Shown: piece after piece, positions 25,901 to 40,919 of the stretch | Position numbering within the stretch: the stretch's first letter is position 1 | Layout of the letters: each line of letters begins with the position of its first letter | Assembly: GCF_050948175.1 (NCBI RefSeq) | Contig: NW_027490389.1 | Coordinates: 333,856 to 397,855 of the forward strand | Reading direction: 5' to 3' | Origin: Xylocopa sonorina | Lineage: Eukaryota > Arthropoda > Insecta > Hymenoptera > Apidae | Length of the DNA stretch: 64,000 nt | The notes under the pieces: generated by a model | What the model saw: the letters and a program-made list of their open reading frames with translations, nothing else | The model's database searches: none | What the model was told of the DNA's origin: nothing | Program-made: the position numbers and the translations under genes

Positions 25901-27269
25901 CAGAATTCTATTGCTACGATACGCTGACATCTGCAAACGCTATTTCCTAGGATGGAAGTGTCGCGTTTACATTCTCCTAAAGTGAATTCGAGGTACACAT
26001 GACACTTCGGAATGAATATTACAACTTATCACGAAACATAGAAATGAGATGCGATTTCGCGATCTAAAAAGCATTAGAATTCTATTTCTACGAAACGTAG
26101 GCATCTGCAGACGTTATTTCCTAGCAAGGAATATTAGCATTTACATTCTTTTGAAGTGAATACGAGGTATACATGACCCTTCGCAATGAATATTATATCT
26201 TATCATGAAACATTGAAGAGAGATGCGATATCGCGTTTTAAGAAGCATTAGAACTCTATGGCCTCGATGCGGAGACATCTGCAAACGCTATTTCCTAGCA
26301 TGGAAGTTTCGCACTTACATTCTTTTGAAGTGAATACGAGGTATACATGACACATCGCAATGAAAATTTTACCTTATCACGAAACATATAAATGAGATGC
26401 GATATCGCGATTTAAGTAGCATTAGAACTGTACTGCTACGAAACGTAGCCGTCTGGAAACGTCATTTCCTAGCAAGCAATAGTCGCATTTACATTCTTTT
26501 GAAGTGAATACGAGGTATGCATGACACTTCGCAATTAATATTACATCTTCTCACGAAACATAGAAATGAGATGCGATATTGCGATTTAAGTAGCATTAGA
26601 ACTCTATTGCTACCATACGTAGACATCTGAGTACGCTATTTTCTAGCAACGAAATGTCGCATTTACATTCGATTGGAGTGAATACGAGGTATTCATGACG
26701 CTTCGCAATCAATATTATATCTTTACATTATGCATAGATATGAGATGCGATATCGCGTTTTGAGAAGCATTAGAACTCCATTGCTACGATACGTAGACAT
26801 CTGCAAACGCTATTTCCTAGGAAGGAAACGTCGCATTTACATTCTTTTGAAGTGAATACGATGTATACATGACAGTTCGCAATGAATATTATATCTTATC
26901 ACGAAAGATGTAAATGAGTTGCGATATCGCGATTTAAGTAGCATTAGAACTCTATTGCTACGATACGTAGACATTTGCAAACGCTATTTCCTAGCAAGCA
27001 ATAGTCGCATTTCCATTCTTTTGAAGTGAATACGATGTATACATGACACTTCGCAATGAATATTATATCTTATCATGTAACATAGAAGAGAGATGCGATA
27101 TCGCATTCTAAGAAGCATTAGAACTCTATGGCCTCGATGCGGAGACATCTGCAAACGCTATTTCCTAGCATGGAAGTTTCGCACTTACATTCTTTTGAAG
27201 TGAATACGATGTATACATGACACGTCGCAATGAATATTATATCGCATTACGAAACATATAAATGAGATG

Positions 27270-28360
27270 CGATATCTTGATTTAAGTAGCATTAGAACTC
27301 TATTGCTACGATACGTAGGCATCTGCAAACGCTATTTCCTAGCAAGGAATAGTCGCATTTACATTCTTTTGAAGTGAATACGAGGTATACATGACACTTC
27401 GCAATGAATATTATAAATTATCATGAAACATACAAGTGACATGCGATATCGCGTTTTAAGAAGCATTAGAACTCTATTGCCTCGACGCGTAGACATCTGC
27501 AGACACTATTTCCTAGCACGGAAGTGTCGCATTTACATTCTTTTAAGTGAATACGAGGTGTACATGACACTTCGCAATGAATATTATATCTTATCACGAA
27601 ACATAGAAATGAGATGCGATATGGCGTTTTATGAAGCATTAGAACACTATTGCCTCGACGCATAGACATCTGCAGACGCTATTTCCTAGAATGGAAGTGT
27701 CGCATTTACATTGTTATGTAGTGAATACGAGGTGTACATGACACTTCGCAATGAATATTATATCTTATCACGAAACATAGAAATGAGATGCGATATCGCG
27801 ATTTTAGTAGCATTAGAACTCTATTGCTACGATACGTAGGCATCTGCAAACGCTATTTCCTAGCAAGGAATAGTCGCATTTACATTCTTTTGAAGTGAAT
27901 ACGAGGTATACATGACACTTCGCAATGAATATTATAAATTATCATGAAACATAGAAGTGACATGCTATATCGCGTTTTAAGAAGCATTAGAACTCTATTG
28001 CCTCGACGCGTAGACATCTGCAGACACTATTTCCTAGCACGGAAGTGTCGCATTTACATTCTTTTAAGTGAATACGAGGTGTACATGACACTTCGCAATG
28101 AATATTATATCTTATCACGAAACATAGAAATGAGATGCGATATCGCGTTTTATGAAGCATTAGAAGTCTATTGCCTCGACGCATAGACATCTGCAGACGC
28201 TATTTCCTAGAATGGAAGTGTCGCATTTACATTGTTTTGTAGTGAATACGAGGTGTACATGACACTTCGCAATGAATATTATATCTTATCACGAAACATA
28301 GAAATGAGATGCGATATCGCGATTTTAGTAGCATTAGAACACTATTGCTACGATACGTGG
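27270..28360 (+). repeat. three-monomer higher-order repeat, two copies
   Basis: A 521-bp unit is repeated in tandem. One monomer lost a base in TTCTTTTAAGTGAATACG; another has CCTCGACGCGTAG and GAATGGAAGTG. The two copies are almost identical. Confidence 0.85.
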
Positions 28361-28734
28361 ACATCCGAATACGCTATTTCGTAGCAAGGAAGTGTCGCAT
28401 TTACATTCGTTTGGAGTGAATGCGAGGTATACATGACACTTCGCAATGAACATTATATCTGTCATGTAACATAGAAGTGAGATGCGACATCGCGTTTTAC
28501 GAAGCATTAGAACACTATTGCCTCGATGCGGAGATATCTGCAAACGCTATTATCTAGCATGGAAGTGTTTCATTCACATTCTTTTGAAGTGAATTCGAGG
28601 TATACATGACAATTCGGAATGAATATTATAACTTATCACGAAACTTAGAAATGAGATGCGATATCGCGATCTAAGAAGCATTAGAACCCTATTGCTACAA
28701 AACTCAGGCATCTGCAAACGCTATTTCCTAGCAA

Positions 28735-31700
28735 GGAAGTGTCGCATTTACATTCTTTTGAAGTTAATACGAAGTATACATGACACTTCACAAAGAACAT
28801 TATATCGTATCACGAAACATAGAAGAGTGAGGCGATATCGCGTTTTAAGTAGCATTAGAACTCTATTGCTACGATACGTAGACATCTGCAAACGCTATTT
28901 CCTAGCTAGCAATAGTCGCATTTTCATTCTTTTGAAGTGAATACGAGGTGTATATGACACTTCGCAATGAATATTATATCTTATCACGAAACATAGAAAT
29001 GAGATGCGATATCGCGTTCTGAGAAGCATAAGAACTCTATGGCATCGATGCGGAGACATCAGCAAACGCTATTTCCTAGCATGGAAATGTCGCACTTACA
29101 TTCTTTTGAAGTGAATACGAGGTGTACATGACACTTCGCGAACGAATATTATATCTTGTCACGATACATATAAATGAGTTACTATATCGAGATTTAAGTA
29201 GCATTAGAACTCTATTGCTACGATACGTAGACATCTGAATACGCCATTTCCTAGCAAGGAAGTGTCGCATTTACATTCTTTTGAAGTGAATACGAGGTAT
29301 ACATGACACTTCGCACTGAATATTACATCTTATCATGAAACATAGGAGTGAGATGCGATATCGCGTATTAAGAAGCATTAGAACTCTATTGCCTCGATGC
29401 GTAGACATCTGCAGACGCTATTTCCTAGCAAGGAAGTGTCGCATTTACATTCGTTTGTAGTGAATAGAAGGTATGCATGACACTTCGCAATGAATATTAT
29501 ATCTTATCACGAAACATAGAAATGAAATGCGACATATCGTTTTAGGAAGCATTAGGACTCTATTGCCTCAATGCGGAGATATCTGCAAGGGCTATTTCCT
29601 AGCATGGAAATGTCGCATTTAGATTCTTTTGAAGTGAATTCGAGGTATACATGACACTTTGGATTGAATATTATAACTTATCACGAAACATGGAAATGAG
29701 ATGCTATATCGCGATCTAAGAAGCATTAGAACTCTATTAGCTCGACGCGTAGACATCTGCAGACGCTATTTCCTAGCATGGAAGTGTCGCATTTTCATTC
29801 TTTTGTAGTGAATGCGAGGTATACAGGACACTTCGCAATGACTATTATATCTTATCATGAAACATAGAAGAGAGATGCGATATCGCGATCTAAGGAGCAC
29901 AAGAACTCTATTGCTACGATACGTAGGCATCTGCAAACGCTATTTCCTAACAAGGAAGATTCGCATTTACTTTCTTTTGAAGTGAATACGAAGTATACAT
30001 GACACTTCGCAAAGAACATTATATCTTATCACGAAACACGGAAGAGTGATGCGATATCGCGTTTTAAGTAGCATAAGAACTCTATTGCTACGATACGTGG
30101 ACATCTGAATACGCTATTTCCTAGCAAGGAAGTGTCGCATTTACATTCGTTTGGAGTGAATGCGAGGTATACACGACACTTCGCAATGAATATTATATCT
30201 TATCATGAAACATAGAAGTGAGATGCGATATCGCGTTTTAAGAAGCATTAGATCCCTATTGCCTCGATGCGCAGATATCTGCAAACGCTATTTCCTAGCA
30301 TGGAAGTGTCGCATTTACATGGTTTTGAAGGGAATTCGAGGTATACATGACACTTCGCGAACGAATATTATATCTTGTCACGAAACATATAAATGAGTTA
30401 CTATATCGAGATTTAAGTAGCATTAGAACTCTATTGCTACGATACGTAGACATCTGAATACGCCATTTCCTAGCAAGGAAGTGTCGCATTTACATTCTTT
30501 TGAAGTGAATACGAGGTATACATCACACTTCGCACTGAATATTACATCTTATCATGAAACATAGGAGCGAGATGCGATATCGTGTATTGAGAAGCATTAG
30601 AACTCTATTGCCTCGATGCGTAGACATCTGCAGACGCTATTTCCTAGCAAGGAAGTGTCGCATTTACATTCGTTTGGAGTGAATAGAAGGTATGCATGAC
30701 ACTTCGCAATGAATATTATATCTTGTCACGAAACATAGAAATGAAATGCGACATCTCGTTTTAGGAAGCATTAGGACTCTATTGCCTCAATGCGGACATA
30801 TCTGCAAGGGCTATTTCCTAGCATGGAAATGTCGCATTTAGATTCTTTTGAAGTGAATTCGAGGTATACATGACACTTTGGAATGAATATTATAACTTAT
30901 CACGAAACATGGAAATGAGATGCGATATAGCGATCTAAGAAGCATTAGAACTCTATTGCTACGATACGTAGACATCTGAAAACGCCAATTCCTAGCAAGG
31001 AAGTGTCGCATTTACATTCGTTTGGAGAGAATACGAGGTATACATGACACTTCGCAATGAATATTATATCTTATCATGAAACATAGAAGAGAGATGCGAT
31101 ATCGCGTTTCAAGAAGCATTAGAACTCTATGGCCCCGATGCGGAGACATCTGCAAACGCTATTTCCTAGAAATCAATAGTCGCACTTACATTCTTTTGAA
31201 GTGAATTCTAGGTTTACATGACACTTCGGAATGAATATTATAACTTATCACGAAACATAGAAATGAGATGCGATATCGCGGCCTAAGAAGCTTTAGAACT
31301 CTATTGCTACGATACGTTGGCATCTGCAAACGCTATGCCCTAGCAAGGAAGTGTCGCATTTACATTCTTTTGAAGTTAATACGAAGTATACATGACACTT
31401 CACAAAGAACATTATATCGTATCACGAAACATAGAAGAGTGAGGCGATATCGCGTTTTAAGTAGCATTAGAACTCTATTGCTACGATACGTAGACATCTG
31501 CAAACGCTATTTCCTAGCTAGCAATAGTCGCATTTTCATTCTTTTGAAGTGAATACGAGGTGTATATGACACTTCGCAATGAATATTATATCTTATCACG
31601 AAACATAGAAATGAGATGCGATATCGCGTTCTGAGAAGCATAAGAACTCTATGGCATCGATGCGGAGACATCAGCAAACGCTATTTCCTAGCATGGAAAT

Positions 31701-34005
31701 GTCGCACTTACATTCTTTTGAAGTGAATACGAGGTGTACATGACACTTCGCGAACGAATATTATATCTTGTCACGATACATATAAATGAGTTACTATATC
31801 GAGATTTAAGTAGCATTAGAACTCTATTGCTACGATACGTAGACATCTGAATACGCCATTTCCTAGCAAGGAAGTGTCGCATTTACATTCTTTTGAAGTG
31901 AATACGAGGTATACATGACACTTCGCACTGAATATTACATCTTATCATGAAACATAGGAGTGAGATGCGATATCGCGTATTAAGAAGCATTAGAACTCTA
32001 TTGCCTCGATGCGTAGACATCTGCAGACGCTATTTCCTAGCAAGGAAGTGTCGCATTTACATTCGTTTGTAGTGAATAGAAGGTATGCATGACACTTCGC
32101 AATGAATATTATATCTTATCACGAAACATAGAAATGAAATGCGACATCTCGTTTTAGGAAGCATTAGGACTCTATTGCCTCAATGCGGAGATATCTGCAA
32201 GGGCTATTTCCTAGCATGGAAATGTCGCATTTAGATTCTTTTGAAGTGAATTCGAGGTATACATGACACTTTGGATTGAATATTATAACTTATCACGAAA
32301 CATGGAAATGAGATGCTATATCGCGATCTAAGAAGCATTAGAACTCTATTAGCTCGACGCGTAGACATCTGCAGACGCTATTTCCTAGCATGGAAGTGTC
32401 GCATTTACATTCTTTTGAAGTTAATACGAAGTATACATGACACTTCACAAAGAGCATTATATCGTATCACGAAACATAGAAGAGTGAGGCGATATCGCGT
32501 TTTAAGTAGCATTAGAACTCTATTGCTACGATACGTAGACATCTGCAAACGCTATTTCCTAGCTAGCAATAGTCGCATTTTCATTCTTTTGAAGTGAATA
32601 CGAGGTGTATATGACACTTCGCAATGAATATTATATCTTATCACGAAACATAGAAATGAGATGCGATATCGCGTTCTGAGAAGCATAAGAACTCTATGGC
32701 ATCGATGCGGAGACATCAGCAAACGCTATTTCCTAGCATGGAAATGTCGCACTTACATTCTTTTGAAGTGAATACGAGGTGTACATGACACTTCGCGAAC
32801 GAATATTATATCTTGTCACGATACATATAAATGAGTTACTATATCGAGATTTAAGTAGCATTAGAACTCTATTGCTACGATACGTAGACATCTGAATACG
32901 CCATTTCCTAGCATGGAAGTGTCGCATTTACATTCTTTTGAAGTGAATACGAGGTATACATGACACTTCGCACTGAATATTACATCTTATCATGAAACAT
33001 AGGAGTGAGATGCGATATCGCGTATTAGGAAGCATTAGAACTCTATTGCCTCGATGCGTAGACATCTGCAGACGCTATTTCCTAGCAAGGAAGTGTCGCA
33101 TTTACATTCGTTTGTAGTGAATAGAAGGTACGCATGACACTTCGCAATGAATATTATATCTTATCACGAAACATAGAAATGAAATGCGACATCTCGTTTT
33201 AGGAAGCATTAGGACTCTATTGCCTCAATGCGGAGATATCTGCAAGGGCTATTTCCTAGCATGGAAATGTCGCATTTAGATTCTTTTGAAGTGAATTCGA
33301 GGTATACATGACACTTTGGATTGAATATTATAACTTATCACGAAACATGGAAATGAGATGCTATATCGCGATCTAAGAAGCATTAGAACTCTATTAGCTC
33401 GACGCGTAGACATCTGCAGACGCTATTTCCTAGCATGGAAGTGTCGCATTTTCATTCTTTTGTAGTGAATGCGAGGTATACAGGACACTTCGCAATGACT
33501 ATTATATCTTATCATGAAACATAGAAGAGAGATGCGATATCGCGATCTAAGGAGCACAAGAACTCTATTGCTACGATACGTAGGCATCTGCAAACGCTAT
33601 TTCCTAGCAAGGAAGATTCGCATTTACTTTCTTTTGAAGTGAATACGAAGTATACATGACACTTCGCAAAGAACATTATATCTTATCACGAAACACGGAA
33701 GAGTGATGCGATATCGCGTTTTAAGTAGCATAAGATCTCTATTGCTACGATACGTGGACATCTGAATACGCTATTTCCTAGCAAGGAAGTGTCGCATTTA
33801 CATTCGTTTGGAGTGAATGCGAGGTATACACGACACTTCGCAATGAATATTATATCTTATCATGAAACATAGAAGTGAGATGCGACATCGCGTTTTAAGA
33901 AGCATTAGATCCCTATTGCCTCGATGCGCAGATATCTGCAAACGCTATTTCCTAGCATGGAAGTGTCGCATTTACATGGTTTTGAAGGGAATTCGAGGTA
34001 TACAT
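28735..34005 (+). repeat. nested higher-order repeats (6, 7, 15 and 21 monomers)
   Basis: A block beginning near 28735 recurs at about 31347 (offset 2612 bp, 15 monomers). Its first six monomers are then repeated in tandem at about 32392 (offset 1045 bp). Following sequence at 33437-34005 matches 29780-30335 (offset 3657 bp, 21 monomers). Inside the first block, 29118-29700 is repeated at 30337-30920 (offset 1219 bp, seven monomers). Marker variants are GAAGTTAATACGAAG, CTATTAGCTCGACGCG and CATGGTTTTGAAGGG. Confidence 0.88.
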
Positions 34006-34049
34006 GACACTTCGGAATGAATATTATAACTTATCACGAAACATATAAA

Positions 34050-35965
34050 TGAGATGCGATATCGAGATTTAAGTAGCATTAGAACCCTATTGCTGCGATA
34101 CATAGGCATCTGCAGACGCTATTTCCTAGCAAGGAAGATTCGCATTTTCATTCTTTTGAAGTGAATACGAGGTATACATGACACTTCGCAAAGAACAATA
34201 TATCTTATCACGAAACATATAAATGAGATGCGATATCGAGATTTAAGTAGCATTAGAACTCTATTGCTACGGTACGTAGACATCTGAATACGCCATTTCC
34301 TAGCATGGAAGTGTCGGATTTACATTCGTTTGGAGAGAATACGAGGTATACATGACACTTCGCAATGAATATTATATCTTATCACGAAACATAGTAGAGA
34401 GATACGATATCGCGATCTAAGAAGCATTAGAACTCTATTGCCTCGACGCGTAGACATCTTCAGACGCTATTTCCTAGCATGGAAGTGTCGCATTTACATT
34501 CTTTTGAAGTGAATACGAGGTGTACATGACACTTCGCGATGAATATTATATCTTATCATGAAGCATAGAAATGAGATGCGATATCGCGTTTTGAGAAGCA
34601 TTAGAACACTATTGCTTTGAAACGTAGACATCTGCAAACGCTATTTCCTAGCAAGGAAGATTCGCATTTGCATTCTTTTGGAGTGAATACGAGGTATGCA
34701 TGACACTTCACAATGAACATTATATCTTATCATGTAACATATAAGTGGGATGCGATATCGCGTCTTAAGAAGCATTAGAACCCTATTGCCTAGATGTGGA
34801 GATATCTGCAAACGCTATTTCCTAGCAAGCAATAGTCGCATTTACATTCTTTTGAAATGAATTCGAGGTTTACATGACACTTCAGAAAGAATATTATAAC
34901 TTATCACGAAACATAAAAATGAGATGCGATATCGCGATCTAAGTAGCATTAGAACTCTATTGCTACGATACGTAGACATCTGAATACGCCATTTCCTAGC
35001 AAGGAATAGTCGCATTTACATTCGTTTGATATGAATACGAGGTATACATGACACTTCGCAATGAATATTATATCTTGTAATGAAACATATAAATGAGATG
35101 CGATATCGAGATTTAAGTAGCATTAGAACCCTATTGCTACGATACGTAGACATCTGAATACGCCATTTCCTAGCAAGGAAGTGTCGCATTTACATTCTTT
35201 TGAAGTGAATACGAGGTATACATGACACTTCGCAATGAATATTATATCTTATCATGAAGCACAGAAATGAGATGCGATATCGCGTTTTGAGAAGCATTAG
35301 AACACTATTGTTACGAAACTTAGACATCTGCAAGCGCACTTCCTAGCAAGGAAGATTCGCATTTACATCTTTTTGAAGTGAATACGAGGTATACATGACA
35401 CTTCACAATGAACATTATATCTAATCATGTAACATATAAGTGAGATGCGATATCGCGTCTTAAGAAGCATTAGAACCCTATTGCCTCGATGTGGAGATAT
35501 CTGGAAACGCTATTTCCTAGCAAGCAATAGTCGCATTTACATTCTTTTGAAATGAATTCGAGGTTTACATGACACTTCGCAATGAATATTATATCTTATC
35601 ATGAAACATAGAAGTGAGATGCGATATCGCGTTTTAAGATGCATTAGAACTCTATCGCCTCGATGCGTAGACATCTGCAGACGCTATTTCCTAGGAAGGA
35701 AGTGTCGCATTTACATTTGTTTGGAGTGAATAGGAGGTATGCATGACACTTCGCAATGAATATTATATCAGATCACGAAACATAGGAATGGAATGCGACA
35801 TCTCGTTTTAAGAAGCATTAGAACCCTATTGCTGCGGTACGTAGGCATCTGCAGACGCTATTTCCTAGCAAGGAAGATTCGCATTTTCATTCTTTTGAAG
35901 TGAATACGAGGTATACATGACACTTCGCAAAGAACAATATATCTTATCACGAAACATAGAAATGA
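34050..35965 (+). repeat. interleaved four- and ten-monomer repeats
   Basis: A monomer with AAAGAACAATATATC occurs at 34190 and 35929 (1739 bp, ten monomers). A pair with CACTATTG, AAGATTCGC and ATCATGTAACATATAAGTG occurs at about 34530-34875 and 35226-35571 (696 bp, four monomers), and again at 37660-38005 and about 39050. Confidence 0.78.
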
Positions 35966-37617
35966 GATGCTATATCGCGATCTAAGAAGCATTAGAACTC
36001 TATTGCTACGATACGTGGACATCTGCAAACGCTTTTTCCTAGCAAGCAATAGTCGCATTTACTTTCTTTTGAAGTGAATACGAGGTATACATGACACTTC
36101 GCAATGAATATTATATCTTATCATGAAACATAGAAGAGTGGTGCGATATCGCGTTTTAAGAAGCATTAGAACTCTATGGCCTCTATGCGGAGACATCTGC
36201 AAACGCTATTTCCTAGCATGGAAGTGTCGCACTTACATTCTTTTGAAGTGAATACGAGGTATATATGACACTTCGCAATGAATATTATATCTCGTCACGA
36301 AACATATAAATGGGATGCGATATCGCGATTTAAGTAGCATTAGAACTCTATTGCTACGATACGTAGACATCTGAATACGCTATTTCCCAGCAAGGAAGTG
36401 TCGCATTTACATTCGTTTGGAGTGAATACGAGGTATACATGACACTTCGCATTGAATATTATATCTTATCATGAAGCATAGAAATGAGATGCGATATCGC
36501 GTTTTGAGAAGCATTAGAACCCTATTGCTGCGATACGTAGTCATCTGCAAACGCTATTTCCTAGCAAGGAAGATTCGCATTCACATTCTTTTGAAGTGAA
36601 TACGAGGTATACATGACTCTTCGCAAAGAACATTATAACTTATCACGAAACATAGAAATGAGATGCTATATCGCGATCTGAAAAGCATTAGAACTCTATT
36701 GCTACGATACGTGGACATCTGCAAACGCTATTTCCTAGCAAGCAAAAGTCGCATTTACTTTCTTTTGAAGTGAATACGAGGTATACATGACACTTCGCAA
36801 TGAATATTATATCTTATCATGAAACACAGAAGAGGGATGCGATATCGCGTTTTAAGAAGCATTAGAACTCTATTGCCTCGGCGCGTAGACATCTGCAGAC
36901 GCTATTTCCTAGCATGGAAGTGTCGCATTTACATTCTTTTGTAATGAATACGAGGTATACATGACACTTCGCAATGAATATTATATCTTATCATGAAACA
37001 CAGAAGAATGATGCGATATCGCGTTTTAACAAGCATTAGAACCCTTTTGCTACGATACGTAAACATCTGAATACGCTATTTCCTAGCAAGGAAGTGTCGC
37101 ATTTACATTCTTTTGTAATGAATACGAGGTATACATGACACTTCGCAATGAATATTATATCTCATCACGAAACATAGAAATGAGATGCGAAAGCGCGTTT
37201 TAGGAAGCATTAGAACTCTGTTGCTACGATACGTAGACATCTGCAAACGCTATTTCCTAGCATGTAAGTGTCGCATTTACATTCTTTTGAAGTGAATGCA
37301 AGGTATGCATGATATTTCGCAATGAATATTATGTCTTATCATTAAACATAGAAGTGAGAAGCGATATCGCGTTTTAAGGAGCATTAGAACTCTATTGCTA
37401 CGATACGTAGACATCTGCAAACAATATTTCCTAGCATGAAAGTGTCGCATTTACATACTTTTGAAGTGAATACGAGATATACATAACACTTCATAATGAA
37501 CATCATACCTTACCATGAAACATAGAAGTGAGATGCGATATTGCGTTTTAAGAATCATAAGAACTCTAATGCTACGATACGTAGACATCTGCAGAAGCTA
37601 TTTCCTAGCATGGAAGT

Positions 37618-39960
37618 GTCCCATTTACATTCTTTTGAAGTGAATACGAGGTATACATGACACTTCGCAATGAATATTATATCTTATCATGAAGCATAGA
37701 AATGAGATGCGATATCGCGTTTTGAGAAGCATTAGAACACTATTGCTACGAAACGTAGACATCTGCAAGCGCTATTTCCTAGCAAGGAAGATTCGCATTT
37801 ACATTTTTTTGAAGTGAACACGAGGTGTACATGACACTTCACAATGAACATTATATCTTATCATGTAACATATAAGTGAGATGCGATATCGCGTCTTAAG
37901 AAGCATTAGAACCCTATTGCCTCGATGTGGAGATATCTTCAAACGCTATTTCCTGGCAAGCAATAGTCGCATTTACATTTTTTTGAAAACTATTCGAGGA
38001 TTACATGACACTTCGCAATGAATATTATATCTTATCATGAAACAAAGAAGTGAGATGCGATATCGAATTTTAAGAAGCATCAGAACTCTATCGCCACGAT
38101 GCGTAGACATCTGCAGACGCTATTTCTTAGCAAGGAAGTGTCGCATTTACATTCGTTTGGAGTGAATAGGAGGTATGCATGACACTTCGCTATGAATATT
38201 ATATCTTATCACGAAACATAGAAATGAGATGCGACATCTCGTTTTAAGAAGCATTAGGAATCTATTGCCTCAATGCGGAGATATCTGCAAGGGCTATTTC
38301 CTAGCATGGAAATGTCGCATTTAGATTCTTTTGAAGTAAATTCGAGGTATACATGACACTTCGGAATGAATATTATATCTTATCACGAAGCAAAGAAATG
38401 AGATGCGATATCGCGATCTAAGCAGCATTAGAACTCTATTGCTACGATACGTAGACATCTGAATACGCTATTTCCTAGCAAGGAAGTGTCGCATTTACAT
38501 TCGTTTGGAGTGAATACGTGGTATACATGACACTTCGCAATGAATATTATATCTTATCATGAAGCATAGAAATGAGATGCGATATCGCGTTTTGAGAACC
38601 ATTAGAACCCTATTGCTACGGTACGTAGGCATCCGCAAACGCCATTTCCTAGCATGGAATAGTCGCATTTAGTTTCTTTTGAAGTGAATACGAGGTGTAC
38701 ATGACACTTCGCAATGAATATTATATCTTATCACGAAACATAGAAATGAGATGCGATATAGCGATTTAAGTAGCATTAGAACCCTTTTGCTACGATACGT
38801 AGACATCTGAATACGCTATTTCCTAGCATGGAATTGTCGCGTTTACATTCGCTGGGAGTGAAGACGAGGTATACATGACACTTCCCAATGAATATTATAC
38901 CTTATCATGAAACATAGAAGAGAGATGCGATATCGCGTTTTAAGAAGCATTAGGACACTATTGCCTCGACGCGTAGACATCTGCAGACGCTATTTCCTAG
39001 CATGGAAGTGTCGCATTTACATTCTTTTGAAGTGAATACGAGGTATACATGACACTTCGCAATGAATATTATATCTTATCATGAAGCATAGAAATGAGAT
39101 GCGATATCGCGTTTTGAGAAGCATTAGAACACTATTGCTACGAAACGTAGACATCTGCAAGCGCTATTTCCTAGCAAGGAAGATTCGCATTTACATTTTT
39201 TTGAAGTGAACACGAGGTGTACATGACACTTCACAATGAACATTATATCTTATCATGTAACATATAAGTGGGATGCGATATCGCGTCTTAAGAAGCATTA
39301 GAACCCTATTGCCTCGATGTGGAGATATCTGCAAACGCTATTTCGTGGCAAGCAATAGTCGCATTTACATTTCTTTGAAAACTATTCGAGGATTACATGA
39401 CACTTCGCAATGAATATTATATCTTATCATGAAACAAAGAAGTGAGATGCGATATCGAATTTTAAGAAGCATCAGAACTCTATCGCCACGATGCGTAGAC
39501 ATCTGCAGACGCTATTTCCTAGCAAGGAAGTGTCGCATTTACATTCGTTTGGAGTGAATAGGAGGTATGCATGACACTTCGCTATGAATATTATATCTTA
39601 TCACGAAACATAGAAATGAGATGCGACATCTCGTTTTAAGAAGCATTAGGAATCTATTGCCTCAATGCGGAGATATCTGCAAGGGCTATTTCCTAGCATG
39701 GAAATGTCGCATTTAGATTCTTTTGAAGTAAATTCGAGGTATACATGACACTTCGGAATGAATATTATATCTTATCACGAAGCAAAGAAATGAGATGCGA
39801 TATCGCGATCTAAGCAGCATTAGAACTCTATTGCTACGATACGTAGACATCTGAATACGCTATTTCCTAGCAAGGAAGTGTCGCATTTACATTCGTTTGG
39901 AGTGAATACGTGGTATACATGACACTTCGCAATGAATATTATATCTTATCATGAAGCATA
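37618..39960 (+). repeat. eight-monomer higher-order repeat, two copies
   Basis: About 970 bp at 37618-38590 recurs at 39010-39985 with an offset of 1392 bp, exactly eight monomers. It includes rare variants AAAACTATTCGAGGATTAC and TATCGAATTTTAAG. After about 39985 the second copy changes to the monomer series also found at 22380-22940, which marks a recombination junction. Confidence 0.85.
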
Positions 39961-40919
39961 GAAATGAGATGCGATATCGCGTTTTGAGAAGCACTACAAC
40001 TCTATTGCTGCTATACGTAGGCATCTGGAAACGCTATTTCCTAGCAAGGAATAGTCGCGTTTACATTCTTTTGAAGTGAATACGAGTTATACATGACACT
40101 TCGCAATGAATATTATATCTTATCATGAAACATAGAAGTGAGGTGCGATATCGCGTTTTAAGAAGCCTTAGAACTCTATGGCCTCGATGCGGAGACATCT
40201 GCAAACGCTATTTCCTAGCAAGGAAGTGTCGCATTTACATTTGTTTGGAGTGAATACGAGGTATACATAACACTTCGCAATGAATATTATATCTTATCAC
40301 GAAACATAGAAATGAAATGCGACATCTCGTTTTAAGAAGCATTAGGACTCTTTTGCTACGATACGTAGACATCTGCAAAGGCTATTTCCTAGGATGGAAA
40401 CGTCGAATTTACATTCTTTTGATGTGAATTCGAGCTATACATGACACTTCGCAATGAATATTATATCTTATCATGTAACATAGAAGTGAGATGCGATATC
40501 GCGTTTTAAGAAGCATTAGAACCCTATTACCTCGATGCGGAGATATCTGCAAACGCTATTTCCCAGCAAGGAATAGTCGCATTTACATTCTTTTGAAGTG
40601 AATACGAGGTATACATGACTCTTCGCAATGAATATTATATCTTATCATGAAACACAGAAGTGAGATGCGATATCGCGTTCTAAGAAGCATTAGAACTCTA
40701 TTGCTACGATACGTAGACATCTGCAAGCGCTATTTCCTAGCATGGAAGTGTCGCATTTACATTCTTTTGAAGTGAATACGAGGTATACATAACACTCTAC
40801 AATAAATATTATATCTTATTACGAAACATAGATGTGAGATGCGATATAGCGATTTAAGAAGCGCTATAACTCTATTGCTACGATGCGTACACATCTGGAA
40901 ATGTTATTTCCTAGCAAGG

